A stretch of DNA of 42,330 nucleotides from Deltaproteobacteria bacterium (GCA_020853705.1 JADYYK010000215.1:1-42330); one strand, 5' to 3'. Shown: positions 8,010 to 16,917, counted from the first letter of the stretch. Translations and numbers: made by a program. Notes: generated by a model from the letters alone, not told the origin.

Positions 8010-8735
8010 CTATGGCCGGGGTGGGACATCGTGACAGCGATGCGCCTCGGCGTGGCCGTTGGCCGCGAACCAGGTCACCACCTGGGCGTGCGCTTGCACC
8101 AGCTGGACCGCCTCGGGAGTGGCGCCGGTCTCGATCACGTGCAGACCGCCGGGGATGTCCTCGATGGTCGGCAGCTCGATCTCGGTCGCGTGGGCGGCCA
8201 GCTTGCGGAACAGTGGATCGAAGGCGTGGATGGGCTGGCCGGCCTTCATGCGCGCGGTCATGGCGCGCACGTGGCTGCGCAGCGCCGGCACCAGCGCGGC
8301 GTCGCTGGTCGTGGTCCAGGTCTCGACCCCGCGCGCGGTGTAGCTGACCCGGCGCTCGAAGCTCCCCGGCGCGGCGAGCAGGGTGTGGATCTCGGCCATC
8401 CCCGCCGGCGCGCCCATGCCGCCGCCCATCATGCCGGGGCCACCGCCCTTCATGCCGGGGCCACCGCCCATCATGCCGGGGCCACCGCCCTTCATGCCGG
8501 GGCCCCCGTGCATCATGCCGGGGCCGCCGCCCGTCATCCCAGGGCCGCCGCGCCCCTTGCCGCCTGGGCCCATCCCGGCCCCACGCATGCCGGGACCCGC
8601 CTCGCAGTCGACATGGACCGCATACAGCGTCGAGTCGGCGCTGGCGGCCGCGCCGACGCTGTCACGCCCTGGTTCGGCGCCACAGCCGGCCACCACCGCG
8701 AGCGCGGGCACCACCAACCAGGACAGCAGCCTCAT
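8010..8735 (-). CDS. Lipoprotein with Gly-Pro-Gly-Met repeats
   Basis: The 241-residue protein has a lipoprotein signal (MRLLSWLVVPALAVVAGC, Cys 18). Residues about 47-105 are built from 7-residue repeats of the type GGGPGMM/GGGPGMK, ending in GGGMGAPAG. Met-rich repeats of this sort resemble copper-binding tracts, but that role is inferred. The C-terminal domain (from about AEIHTLLAAPGSFERRVSYTARGVETWTT) contains paired His-bearing helices (HVRAMTARM, HAFDPLFRKLAAH, QAHAQVVTWFAANGHAEAHRCH) and recalls small periplasmic proteins seen beside sulfur-oxidation genes. It is in line with the upstream sulfur-transport genes (32 bases away). Confidence 0.7.
   Translation of the reverse strand: MRLLSWLVVPALAVVAGCGAEPGRDSVGAAASADSTLYAVHVDCEAGPGMRGAGMGPGGKGRGGPGMTGGGPGMMHGGPGMKGGGPGMMGGGPGMKGGGPGMMGGGMGAPAGMAEIHTLLAAPGSFERRVSYTARGVETWTTTSDAALVPALRSHVRAMTARMKAGQPIHAFDPLFRKLAAHATEIELPTIEDIPGGLHVIETGATPEAVQLVQAHAQVVTWFAANGHAEAHRCHDVPPRP
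8425..8545. repeat. 21-bp tandem repeats coding for GGGPGM(M/K)
   Basis: About six copies of a 21-base unit (ATGCCGGGGCCACCGCCC plus three variable bases on the plus strand) lie inside the lipoprotein gene. They alternate between Lys and Met versions, and the outer copies are more diverged. Each unit adds exactly seven residues, so copy number could change without a frameshift. Confidence 0.85.
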
Positions 8736-8766
8736 GGGTCGGCCCTCCTCTCATCTCATTTCCATC

Positions 8767-9237
8767 TCATCTCAGTCCTGCCTGCTGAGAGCCAAGCGGT
8801 GGCAGCGAGGGTTCGACCCGGGCCGGCGCCACGGCCGCCGAACGTCGCGCCCTGGCCTGCTGCAGCCAGGCGCCGCCCAGGATGCCGGCGAACACCAGCA
8901 GCGCGCCGGTCTGCCCGGTGCCGACCTGCGCCAGCGTGGTGCCCGGGCAGCTCCCCGACAGCGCCCAGCCGACGCCGAACAGGCTGGCCCCGAGGAGCAT
9001 GCCGCGCGCCATCGGCTTGACGGCCATGGCCAGCGGCGCGCCGCCGAGGGCGCGCACCTTGCGGCGACGCAGCAGCCCGAAGCCCAGCGCGTTGACCGCG
9101 ATGGCCAGCCCGATGACCCCGAGAAGGTGCAGGTCGGTCAGGCGAAACATGCCCGAGATGGCCTCGGGATCCGCCGCCCCGAGCCGCACCAGCAAGAAAC
9201 CGAACAGAACCCCGAACCCGACGTGACGTGATGACAT
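8767..9237 (-). CDS. YeeE/YedE-type sulfur transport membrane protein (second half)
   Basis: The 156-residue protein starts at the ATG at 9237 (GAGGT seven bases upstream). It has four hydrophobic segments and the hallmark GSCPGTTLAQVG with the conserved Cys that carries sulfur species through YeeE-family channels (thiosulfate or related ions). Its partner half, with GCTSGHS, is the C-terminal part of the gene just upstream, eight bases away; split YeeE pairs of this kind are common beside persulfide dioxygenase and rhodanese genes. Import of a reduced sulfur compound into the cytoplasm is the likely role. Confidence 0.85.
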   Translation of the reverse strand: MSSRHVGFGVLFGFLLVRLGAADPEAISGMFRLTDLHLLGVIGLAIAVNALGFGLLRRRKVRALGGAPLAMAVKPMARGMLLGASLFGVGWALSGSCPGTTLAQVGTGQTGALLVFAGILGGAWLQQARARRSAAVAPARVEPSLPPLGSQQAGLR

Positions 9238-9245
9238 GAGACCTC

Positions 9246-10502
9246 TCAGACCAGCGCGACGAGCAGCTGGGTGGTGGCAAAGCCAGCGACCAGGAAGGCG
9301 GCGGTGGAGAGCAGGCTGGCGCGCCCGCCCAGCGCGCTGCCGACGATGCTGTGTCCCGAGGTGCAGCCCCCGGCGGCTCGGGCCCCGTAGCCCATCAGCA
9401 CCCCCGCCCCTGCCAGCAGCCCGAGCTTGGCCAGCGCCGGCAGCGACGCCAGCATCGCGATGCCGCCCACGGCCAGGCGCGGCGGGCTGCCCGCGAGCAG
9501 CGCGGCGATGGCGCCGCCCAGCACGATCCCGCCCAGGAACGGCAGCCGCCACGACCTGCGCAGCGCGGGCTCGCGTCGCAGCGCGGTCAGCTCGGCACAT
9601 CCGGTCGACACCCCGAGCAGCTTGTTGTCGTACCAGAGGAAGAACAGCACGAAGCCCGCCAGCGCGCTGCCGCCGATCCACCACGGCCACCGCGCCACGA
9701 AGATGTCCTGGAACAGCTGGGCGTCACGCACGCTGGCCGGCAGCTGGCGCCCCACCAGGTAGACCGCCATGACCACGACGAACCAGGCGAACACCTGGCG
9801 CAGCGTGCGCTGCGGCACCTTGCTGGTCAGCAGGCCGCCGAGCAGCGTGCCGACCACGGCGACCGCACTGACGGTCGCGGCCAGGGACCAGTCGATCGAC
9901 ACGTGGCCGAGGTAGCCCGCGAAGCCTGCGAACGACTTCATCGCGATGACCACCAGCGAGGTGCCGACCGCGGTCTTGAAGGGCAAGCGCCCCAGCAGCA
10001 CCAGCGCGGGGACGACCAGGAAGCCACCGCCAGCTCCGATCAGCCCGGTCACCAGGCCGACCACCAGACCATCGACCAGGATGCGCGCGACCTGGCGGGG
10101 CGGCGCGGTCACCTCGCCATCGCCGGCGTCGCCCCCGGACGCGGCAGCATCGCGCGGCGGTCGCAGCATCGCGATCGCGGTCGCCAGCATCATGGCCGCG
10201 AAGCCGAGCAGCAGCAGCGTGCTGGGGATGAAGTGCGCCAGCCGACCGCCCAGGAAAGCGCCCGCCATGCCGGCGCCGCCGAACAGCGCCGCGGTCCGCC
10301 ACAGCACCCGACCGGCGCGGGCGTGGGCGATGACCGCGAAGGCGCTGGTCACGCCGACCACCAGCAGCGAGGTCGCGATGGCCTGCTTGGCGGGCAGCCC
10401 GATGACGTAGAGCAGGATGGGCACCGTCAGGATGGAGCCGCCGCCCCCGAGCATGCCGAGCGCGACGCCCATCAGCGCGGCCAGGGCCAGCGCCAGGATC
10501 AT
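9246..10502 (-). CDS. TauE/SafE permease fused to a YeeE/YedE half
   Basis: This is a single 418-residue frame with two families in series. Residues 1-255 are a TauE/SafE (DUF81) permease: MLGGGGSILTVPILLYVIGLPAKQAI at the start and TGLIGAGGGFLVVPALVLLG at the second repeat. From about 275 onward comes a YeeE/YedE domain: WWIGGSALAGFVLFFLWYDNKLLGVSTGCAEL, then GARAAGGCTSGHSIVG with its sulfur-relay Cys. The first family moves sulfite/organosulfonate anions, the second thiosulfate-like species. The joint region reads continuously, with no sign of a frameshift. The first four bases overlap the rhodanese gene (ATGA), and the second YeeE half follows directly. Confidence 0.85.
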   Translation of the reverse strand: MILALALAALMGVALGMLGGGGSILTVPILLYVIGLPAKQAIATSLLVVGVTSAFAVIAHARAGRVLWRTAALFGGAGMAGAFLGGRLAHFIPSTLLLLGFAAMMLATAIAMLRPPRDAAASGGDAGDGEVTAPPRQVARILVDGLVVGLVTGLIGAGGGFLVVPALVLLGRLPFKTAVGTSLVVIAMKSFAGFAGYLGHVSIDWSLAATVSAVAVVGTLLGGLLTSKVPQRTLRQVFAWFVVVMAVYLVGRQLPASVRDAQLFQDIFVARWPWWIGGSALAGFVLFFLWYDNKLLGVSTGCAELTALRREPALRRSWRLPFLGGIVLGGAIAALLAGSPPRLAVGGIAMLASLPALAKLGLLAGAGVLMGYGARAAGGCTSGHSIVGSALGGRASLLSTAAFLVAGFATTQLLVALV

Positions 10503-10831
10503 GGCTGCGCTCCGCGGTCACCGGCGCGGACCGCGAGCATGCCGCCGGCCAGGTTCCACAGCCGCCGGAAGCCGAGCTGGCACAGCAGCGCGGCGGCCTG
10601 TGCCGACCGGTTGCCCGAGCGACACACCAGGGTCAGCTCCTCGTCGCGCGACCAGGTGCGCGCCACCGCGGGCAGGGTGCCGAGCGGCACCAGCTCGGCG
10701 CCCGCCAGGTGACCCAGCTCGCCGGCCAGCTCGTGGGGCTCGCGCACGTCGATGAGGCGCCCGCGCGGTCGCTGGGCCAGCTCGCCGGGGGTGACGTCAC
10801 GGAAGCAGCGCGGGTGCACCGAGGCCGACAT
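10499..10831 (-). CDS. Single-domain rhodanese
   Basis: The 110-residue protein is one rhodanese domain. RLIDVREPHELAGELGHLAGAELVPL gives the CH2A-like region, and the active-site loop is CRSGNRS with catalytic Cys 70. It transfers sulfane sulfur between thiosulfate or persulfides and thiols. The ATG at 10831 comes one base after the dioxygenase stop (TGAGATG), and the stop overlaps the next start by four bases, so translation is coupled along the operon. In this context it probably makes or uses glutathione persulfide for the preceding enzyme. Confidence 0.9.
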   Translation of the reverse strand: MSASVHPRCFRDVTPGELAQRPRGRLIDVREPHELAGELGHLAGAELVPLGTLPAVARTWSRDEELTLVCRSGNRSAQAAALLCQLGFRRLWNLAGGMLAVRAGDRGAQP

Positions 10832-10832
10832 C

Positions 10833-11513
10833 TCAGGCCTCACCGCAGGAGCGGTTGGCGGGCACCGCGACGGCGAGGTGACGCGGCGGCGGCAGGGCGA
10901 GCCCGTTCATGATGGCGCTGAACTCGGCGCTCGACTTGCCGGCGACGCGCGCGTTCCAGCGCCGCTCCTCGCCGATGCTCGACACCGTGAAGCCGCGGTA
11001 GTCGTGGCCTGGGTAGACCTGGGTGTCATCGGGCAGCGTGAACAGGCGCGTGGTGATCGACGCATAGAGCTGGGCGGGGTCGCCGTTCTGGAAGTCGGTG
11101 CGGCCGGCGCTGCGGATCAGCAGGGCGTCGCCGGTGAGCACCCGGTCACCGACCAGGTACGACAGGCTGTCGTCGGTGTGGCCCGGCGTCGCGATGACAC
11201 GCACCACGAGGTTGCCGACGTGCAGGAGGTCGCCGTCGTCGAGGTGCAGGTCGGCGCACGCCGCGCCGCGCTTGCTGGCCACGCTGCGCGCCCCGGTGCG
11301 CTGGCGCAGCAGGCCCGCGCCCGTGATGTGGTCGGCATGCACGTGGGTCTCCAGCACGTAAGCCAGGGTCAGCCCCAGCTCGTCGATCAGGGCCAGGTCG
11401 CGGGCCACGTGCTCGCGCACCGGGTCGACCAGCGCGGCCAGGCGGGTCTCGCGGTCGGCGATGAGATAGGTGTAGGTGGACGTCTCGGCATCGAACAGCT
11501 GGCGAAAGATCAT
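10833..11513 (-). CDS. Persulfide dioxygenase-like metallo-beta-lactamase protein (ETHE1/Blh type)
   Basis: The 226-residue protein has the MBL metal motif HVHADH (57-62), TPGHTDDSLSYLV, GDALLIRSAGRTDFQNGDPAQLY and YPGHDY. GRTDFQ with two His and one Asp around a single iron is typical of ETHE1-type persulfide dioxygenases, which oxidise glutathione persulfide to sulfite. The start at 11513 (MIFRQLFD) has AGGAG eight bases upstream. It is the first gene of the operon with rhodanese and sulfur permeases, and a sigma-54 promoter lies just before it. Confidence 0.88.
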   Translation of the reverse strand: MIFRQLFDAETSTYTYLIADRETRLAALVDPVREHVARDLALIDELGLTLAYVLETHVHADHITGAGLLRQRTGARSVASKRGAACADLHLDDGDLLHVGNLVVRVIATPGHTDDSLSYLVGDRVLTGDALLIRSAGRTDFQNGDPAQLYASITTRLFTLPDDTQVYPGHDYRGFTVSSIGEERRWNARVAGKSSAEFSAIMNGLALPPPRHLAVAVPANRSCGEA

Positions 11514-11540
11514 GGCGGCTCTCCTGTCCCGGGATCGCAA

Positions 11541-11556
11541 TGCGACTCCCATGCCA
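11541..11556 (-). promoter_or_regulatory. Sigma-54 (-24/-12) promoter of the sulfur operon
   Basis: On the minus strand the sequence reads TGGCATGGGAGTCGCA. GG at -24 and GC at -12 are separated by exactly ten bases, and T-G-G-C-A, G at the seventh place and W after GC also agree with the consensus TGGCACG-N4-TTGCW (two mismatches). The predicted start of transcription near 11530 leaves a short leader holding the AGGAG ribosome-binding site of the dioxygenase gene. The neighbouring gene encodes a sigma-54 activator. Confidence 0.7.
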
Positions 11557-11587
11557 TGCCGATGCAGCCGAGATTATTCAGGTTTCA

Positions 11588-11627
11588 TGACGCGTCTGAC
11601 ACGTTTTGACACATCAGGTGAAACGTT

Positions 11628-11630
<3 letters not shown>
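11588..11630. promoter_or_regulatory. Cluster of palindromes, candidate activator sites
   Basis: Three related inverted-repeat elements sit upstream of the -24/-12 promoter: TGACGCGTCTGA (11588-11599), TGACACGTTTTGACA (11597-11611) and the perfect palindrome TGAAACGTTTCA (11619-11630, overlapping the activator's stop codon). They share TGA-N-(A/G)CGT. Position and symmetry fit binding sites for the Fis-type HTH of the adjacent activator, though they are closer to the promoter than usual. Confidence 0.5.
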
Positions 11631-12989
<1,359 letters not shown>

Positions 12990-13021
12990 GCGCGCAGCAT
13001 CGCACGGCGCCGGTCAGCTGG

Positions 13022-13675
13022 TCACGCGGTCGCGCGGCGCCTGGCGCGCAGCGCGCGCACCAGGCGCAGCGCGGTCAGCAGCAGCACCGCGCCGCCCGCG
13101 CTGGCGTAGGTCAGGCGCATGCCCAGGCTGGCGCTGTCGCTGCCGGCCAGCACGCCGTGCAGCAGCGCGCCCAGGAAGACCGCGAACGACAGGTAGTGCA
13201 GCCGGCGCCAGGCCCGCGTGCCCAGCCGCTTGCGCAGCTGGAAGCTGACATGGACGACCAGCGCGCCATACGCGGTCAGCACCCCGAGGCCGACCGCGAG
13301 CGCGCGATACGACGACAGGAACGGCACCAGCACGTCGAGCACGTCGAAGCGCACGAAGCGGTCACCGAGCAGCGCCGCGGCGTGCACCCCGGTCAGCGTC
13401 AGCGCGACGCTGGACAGCCAGCGATGCAGCTCGACGCTGCGCGCACGCGGCACCAGGCGATCGGCGGCGCCGGTCGACACCAGCAGGCCGAACACGACGT
13501 CGAGCGACAGCGCCACGAACGCGGTGACCCCGGCGGCGCGCGAGGTCGTCCACAGCGCGGTGCCCGGCAAGGTCGGGATGAGACCCGAGGCCAGGCCGAG
13601 ACGCGCCGCCAGCGCATCGAGCACCAGCAGCAGCAGGACCCCGAGCAGTCCCCCGAGCAACAGTCGTCTGGCCAT
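13022..13675 (-). CDS. Ferric-reductase-like transmembrane protein
   Basis: The 217-residue protein has six hydrophobic segments. Paired histidines lie in and near the helices (ELHRWLSSVALTLTGVHAAALL; LVVHVSFQLRKRL; RRLHYLSFAVFLGALLHGVLAG), the arrangement that holds two b-type hemes in ferric-reductase-like and MsrQ/YedZ-like membrane domains. It lacks the C-terminal FAD/NAD domains, so electrons must come from or go to a partner. The ATG follows the ApbE stop by one base (TGAGATG). Being coupled to a flavin transferase suggests a flavinylated partner in the periplasm. Confidence 0.8.
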   Translation of the reverse strand: MARRLLLGGLLGVLLLLVLDALAARLGLASGLIPTLPGTALWTTSRAAGVTAFVALSLDVVFGLLVSTGAADRLVPRARSVELHRWLSSVALTLTGVHAAALLGDRFVRFDVLDVLVPFLSSYRALAVGLGVLTAYGALVVHVSFQLRKRLGTRAWRRLHYLSFAVFLGALLHGVLAGSDSASLGMRLTYASAGGAVLLLTALRLVRALRARRRATA

Positions 13676-13676
13676 C

Positions 13677-14573
13677 TCAGCCCTCCACCACGTCGAGTGA
13701 ACCAACCAGGACCGGCGCGCCGCGCGCGGGCACCAGCACGGCGCCGACGCCGGTGCTGGCCATCGGCGCGAGGAAGTCCCGCGCCGCGCGCGCGCCGAGC
13801 AGGAAGGCGGTCTTGGCCAGCACGTCGGCGAGCTCGGCGCTCTGCGCCACCACGGTGGCCTGCACCAGATCGGTGCTGGCGGCGCGCTGGGTGCGCGGGT
13901 CGATGAGGTGGTGCTGGCCGGCCCCCGCGACCTGCCAGCGCCGCCGGTTGCCCGCGCTGGTGGCCACCGCGGCGTCGCTGAGGCGCAGCGTCAGCAGGGC
14001 GCGGCTGGCGTCGTCTGGATCCTCGATCTCGACCAGCCAGCCGGTGCCATCCGGCCCGCCCCCGCGCAGCACGGCGTCACCACCCGCGTCCAGCGTGCCC
14101 GAGGCCCCGAGGTGCGCGCTGGCGGCGTCCACGGTGGCGCCCTTGACCAGGCCGCCGAGATCGATGTGCACGTGCGGCGGGCGCAGCGCGGTGCGGGTGG
14201 CGGCGTCGAGGCGGACCTCGAGGAAGTGGCCGGCGCGGGGCGCGGCGGCGGCACGGGCACGATCGAGCGCGCCGGGCGCGAACGAGCGGTCATAGCCCAG
14301 CGCGACCAGGGCGGCGCCGATTCCGGGGTCGAACAGCCCACCGGTGCGCTCGACGTGGCCGCGCGCGCGCACGAGGACGTCGAACAGCTCGGGTGACAGC
14401 TGCATCGGCGCCTCGGCGCGGTTGAGCTGGCTGAGCTCGCTGTCGGGGTCGAAGCGGCTGAAGCGCTGCTCGGCGTGCCAGAACGCGGCGGCGACGCGCT
14501 CGGCGATGGCGGCCTCGTCGGGGCCAGGGGCGTCCACCGTGACCTCGGTGTTCATGGCGCGGAAGGCGAACAT
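13677..14573 (-). CDS. apbE: ApbE-type FAD:protein FMN transferase
   Basis: The 298-residue protein shows the ApbE motifs in order: AMNTEVTV, GGLFDPGIGAALVALGYD, the flavin/metal loop IDLGGLVKGATVD, DAGGDAVLRG, HHLIDPRTQRA, and the C-terminal metal site SAELADVLAKTAFLLG. These enzymes attach FMN covalently to a Thr/Ser of exported redox proteins. The N-terminus from the ATG at 14573 has no signal peptide, so it either acts in the cytoplasm or uses an atypical route. The start overlaps the stop of the basic-tail gene (TGATG-type). No FMN-acceptor domain of the usual DGxTGAT type was found in the window, so its substrate is unknown. Confidence 0.88.
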   Translation of the reverse strand: MFAFRAMNTEVTVDAPGPDEAAIAERVAAAFWHAEQRFSRFDPDSELSQLNRAEAPMQLSPELFDVLVRARGHVERTGGLFDPGIGAALVALGYDRSFAPGALDRARAAAAPRAGHFLEVRLDAATRTALRPPHVHIDLGGLVKGATVDAASAHLGASGTLDAGGDAVLRGGGPDGTGWLVEIEDPDDASRALLTLRLSDAAVATSAGNRRRWQVAGAGQHHLIDPRTQRAASTDLVQATVVAQSAELADVLAKTAFLLGARAARDFLAPMASTGVGAVLVPARGAPVLVGSLDVVEG

Positions 14574-14908
14574 CACGAGCTCCGCGTGCGCACCCGGGTG
14601 CGCACCACGCGCCGCGGCTGCACCCGCACCGGCGCCGGCGCGGGACGGATGGTGCGCGCCGCCGTCGTGGTGGTGACCGTCTGCACCCGCCGCACCGGCG
14701 CCGCCACGGGTGCCCGCGTAACCGGTGCCCGCGCCACCGGTGCCCGCGTCACGGGTTCCCGCGCCACCGGCTGCGGCGGCGCGACCTCTGCCTTGGCCAC
14801 CGCCGGCTTCGGCTGCATGCCGAACGACCACCAGACCACCAGGTAGGCCAGCGCCAGCGCCGCCACCAGATACAGCCGGAGATTCCGCCCCGGGGACTCA
14901 GTCGTCAT
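14573..14908 (-). CDS. Single-pass membrane protein with basic Pro/Arg/Thr tail
   Basis: The 111-residue protein has one transmembrane helix (about 11-28, LYLVAALALAYLVVWWSFG). A long low-complexity tail follows, with repeats of PVTRAP/PVARAP, a VTTTTAART stretch and an Arg-rich end (RVQPRRVVRTRVRTRSS). No known domain. It overlaps the acidic-tail gene by 11 bases and ApbE by one to three bases, so the four genes are one operon. The strong positive charge opposite the acidic tail encoded next door suggests that the two proteins pair; this is inference. Confidence 0.65.
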   Translation of the reverse strand: MTTESPGRNLRLYLVAALALAYLVVWWSFGMQPKPAVAKAEVAPPQPVAREPVTRAPVARAPVTRAPVAAPVRRVQTVTTTTAARTIRPAPAPVRVQPRRVVRTRVRTRSS

Positions 14909-15305
14909 CGTGGTGCCCCCGCCGCTCGTGCTCGTCGTGGTCGTCCTCATCATCCTCGTCCTCGTCGTCCTCGTCGTCCTCGTCGTCGTCGTGGTCGCCC
15001 TCGTAGTCGTCCGCCTGCGCCGGCTGGTACACCGCCAGCACCGCGGGTGTGTCCTCGACCGGGGCCAGCTCGACCGGCACGACCTCGACCGGCGCGACCG
15101 GCGCGGCCTCCACCGGCGCCACCTCGACTGGCGCCAGCTCGAGCGGCGCGACCTCGACGGCGGTGTCCACCGCCGGCGCCTCACGTGGCCGCAGGTACCC
15201 CGTCAGCGCCGCAACCGTGACCCCGATGGCCAGGGTGACCGATGCGGTAGCCACGATCATCGCCAGCGCACTTCTGCCCCCAGCGGGAGCTTGAGACTTG
15301 CTCAT
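14898..15305 (-). CDS. Single-pass membrane protein with Asp/Glu/His-rich tail
   Basis: The 135-residue protein starts at the ATG at 15305 behind a good AAGGAG. After a transmembrane helix (about 16-38, MIVATASVTLAIGVTVAAL) comes a linker of PVEVAPVE/PLELAPVE repeats. The last ~37 residues are almost all Asp, Glu and His (for example DYEGDHDDDEDDEDDEDEDD). Such tails bind divalent metals or basic partners. It is the first gene of an operon with a basic-tailed membrane protein, ApbE and a ferric-reductase-like protein. No known domain; function not recognised. Confidence 0.68.
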   Translation of the reverse strand: MSKSQAPAGGRSALAMIVATASVTLAIGVTVAALTGYLRPREAPAVDTAVEVAPLELAPVEVAPVEAAPVAPVEVVPVELAPVEDTPAVLAVYQPAQADDYEGDHDDDEDDEDDEDEDDEDDHDEHERRGHHDDD

Positions 15306-15434
15306 CCTCGATCTCCTTTCCTTCTCGCAAGCAAGTACGCCCTGGCCCGCCGATCGCCCATGGGGCGAACGACATAGGCCAGCAGCCACGCCCACTTGCA
15401 GCCCCCGCCTGCGTCACATGACGGATGCTCCAGA

Positions 15435-15500
15435 GGCCCTCGGCAGGCCCTCGGCAGGCCCTCGGCAGGCCCTCGGCACGCCCTCGGCACGCCCTCAGCG
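15435..15500. repeat. Six 11-bp tandem repeats across a stop codon
   Basis: Units of GGCCCTCGGCA occur at 15435, 15446, 15457 and 15468, with CGCCCTCGGCA at 15479 and a diverged unit at 15490. The last unit contains the stop codon of the Fe-S/FAD oxidoreductase (15495-15497). Eleven is not a multiple of three, so changes inside the coding part would alter the protein end. The rest of the spacer 15306-15434 shows no supported gene. Confidence 0.85.
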
Positions 15501-16883
15501 GGGTCGCGAAGGCCGCGATCTGGGCCGCGCCCGGGGCCCCTCGCCATGGAAGGTGCGCACCTCGATCCCCGCCGCCGCCAGCAGCCCATGCTCGACGTCG
15601 CGCCCGATCAGCGTGAACAGCACCTGGGCTGGCACCACCTCGCGCTCGCCCCCCGCCAGCGCCAGGGTCACGGTGTCGCCGCCCACCTCTGCCACCTGTG
15701 ACCCACACAGCACGCGGACCTGCCCCGCCGCCACCGCGGCCTCCAGGCGCTGCCGCGTCTCCGGCTTGGCGCGCACGAAGCGCTCGCCGCGATAGCTCAG
15801 CACCACACGCGTGCGCGGCCGCTCGGCCAGCGCCAGCGCGGCCTCGATGGCGCTGTCGCCGCCGCCCACCACCACACAGGCCTGGCCATCGTGCAGCGCC
15901 GGGTCCTCCAGCCGATCATGCACGTGGGCCTGCGCCTCGCCGGACACTCCGAGGCGGCGCGGCCGCCCGCGTCGGCCGGTCGCCAGCAGCACGCGCCGCG
16001 CGCGCACCGGCTCGGCCGCGCCGTCCACACGCGCCAGCAGGGTGGCGCCGTCGCGCTCGATGCCCTCCAGCTTGCGCCCGAACTCGATGCTGACGCCCGA
16101 CTGCCGGATGACGTCGTCCCACAGCTCGATCAGGGTCTCCTTGCGCGTGCGCCGCAGCCGCACGTGGCCGTACAGCGGCAGCTCCACCGGGTGGGTCATC
16201 ACGATCTTGCCGCGCGGATATGCGCGCACCGAGCCGCCCATGCTGGCCTCGCGCTCCAGCGTCCGCGACGCCAGCCCGCGCGCGCGCGCCGCCAGCGTCG
16301 CGCCCAGCCCGGCCGGCCCGGCCCCGATGATGAGCAGCGGCAGCACGTCAGGCCCCGGCCCCTCGGCCGCCAGCGAGGCCGCGATCTCCTCGACCGCCTT
16401 GACGCCCTGGCGCACCGCGTTGGCCACCAGCCCCATGCCGCCGAGCTCGCCCGCGATGTAAATCCCGGGCTGGCTGCTCTGGAACTCGGTCGTCAGCATG
16501 GGCAGATCGACTCCGCGCCGCGCGCTGCCGAACACCAGCTCGATGGCGTCGACCGGGCAGGCCAGCCGACAGGCGCCATGGCCGACACAGCCGCCGGGGT
16601 CGGCCAGCCGCGCCCGCCCGTCGACCACCACCAGCGCCTTGTCCTCCGGGCAGGCGCGCACACACGCCGCCGAGCCGATGCAGATGTTGCCGTCGATGAC
16701 CGGGTGCAGGGTGTCGGGCTCGTGCTCGGCGCCGCCGAGGAGGCGCACGATCTGCGCGCTGGCGCGCTCGCGCCGCCATTGCAGCAGCGCGTGCACCACG
16801 AGCCACAGCAGCGCCAGCCCCGCGAGCACGGCATGAACCACGAAGATCGTGTGCAAGGCGAGGCCTCCCGGCGGCCTTGCCAT
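15495..16883 (-). CDS. Membrane-anchored Fe-S/FAD pyridine-nucleotide-type oxidoreductase
   Basis: The 462-residue protein begins with a transmembrane helix (about 12-35). Two ferredoxin-type motifs follow, CIGSAACVRACP and CVGHGACRLACPVDAIEL, with Ser and His at the second ligand place of each (C-x2-S/H-x2-C-x3-CP). The link FQSSQPGIYIAGELGGMGLVANAVRQG leads to an FAD/NAD thioredoxin-reductase-like domain: LIIGAGPAGLGATLAA for FAD, VVVGGGDSAIEAALALAE for NAD(P), and a final GRDVE. The CxxCxxC disulfide of true thioredoxin reductases is absent. It probably passes electrons between NAD(P)H or ferredoxin and a membrane partner. It is divergent (34 bases) from the cytochrome operon, which suggests one system. 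Confidence 0.82.
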   Translation of the reverse strand: MARPPGGLALHTIFVVHAVLAGLALLWLVVHALLQWRRERASAQIVRLLGGAEHEPDTLHPVIDGNICIGSAACVRACPEDKALVVVDGRARLADPGGCVGHGACRLACPVDAIELVFGSARRGVDLPMLTTEFQSSQPGIYIAGELGGMGLVANAVRQGVKAVEEIAASLAAEGPGPDVLPLLIIGAGPAGLGATLAARARGLASRTLEREASMGGSVRAYPRGKIVMTHPVELPLYGHVRLRRTRKETLIELWDDVIRQSGVSIEFGRKLEGIERDGATLLARVDGAAEPVRARRVLLATGRRGRPRRLGVSGEAQAHVHDRLEDPALHDGQACVVVGGGDSAIEAALALAERPRTRVVLSYRGERFVRAKPETRQRLEAAVAAGQVRVLCGSQVAEVGGDTVTLALAGGEREVVPAQVLFTLIGRDVEHGLLAAAGIEVRTFHGEGPRARPRSRPSRPR

Positions 16884-16917
16884 GCGATTGGCGTGCCCAC
16901 TGCATGATCCCGATGCG

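Noticed and set aside
14910..15377. A plus-strand frame opposite the acidic-tail gene with a Val-rich stretch resembling membrane helices.
   Set aside because: It is the complement of the Asp/Glu repeat; the minus-strand gene has a ribosome-binding site, membrane helix and operon overlaps.
15435..15500. The 11-bp array considered as a CRISPR.
   Set aside because: Units are contiguous with no spacers.
16889..16904. TGGCGTGCCCACTGCA before the cytochrome operon resembles a sigma-54 promoter (GG-N10-GC).
   Set aside because: It would place the transcript start about three bases before the ATG, leaving no leader, and several consensus positions fail; such matches arise by chance in GC-rich DNA.
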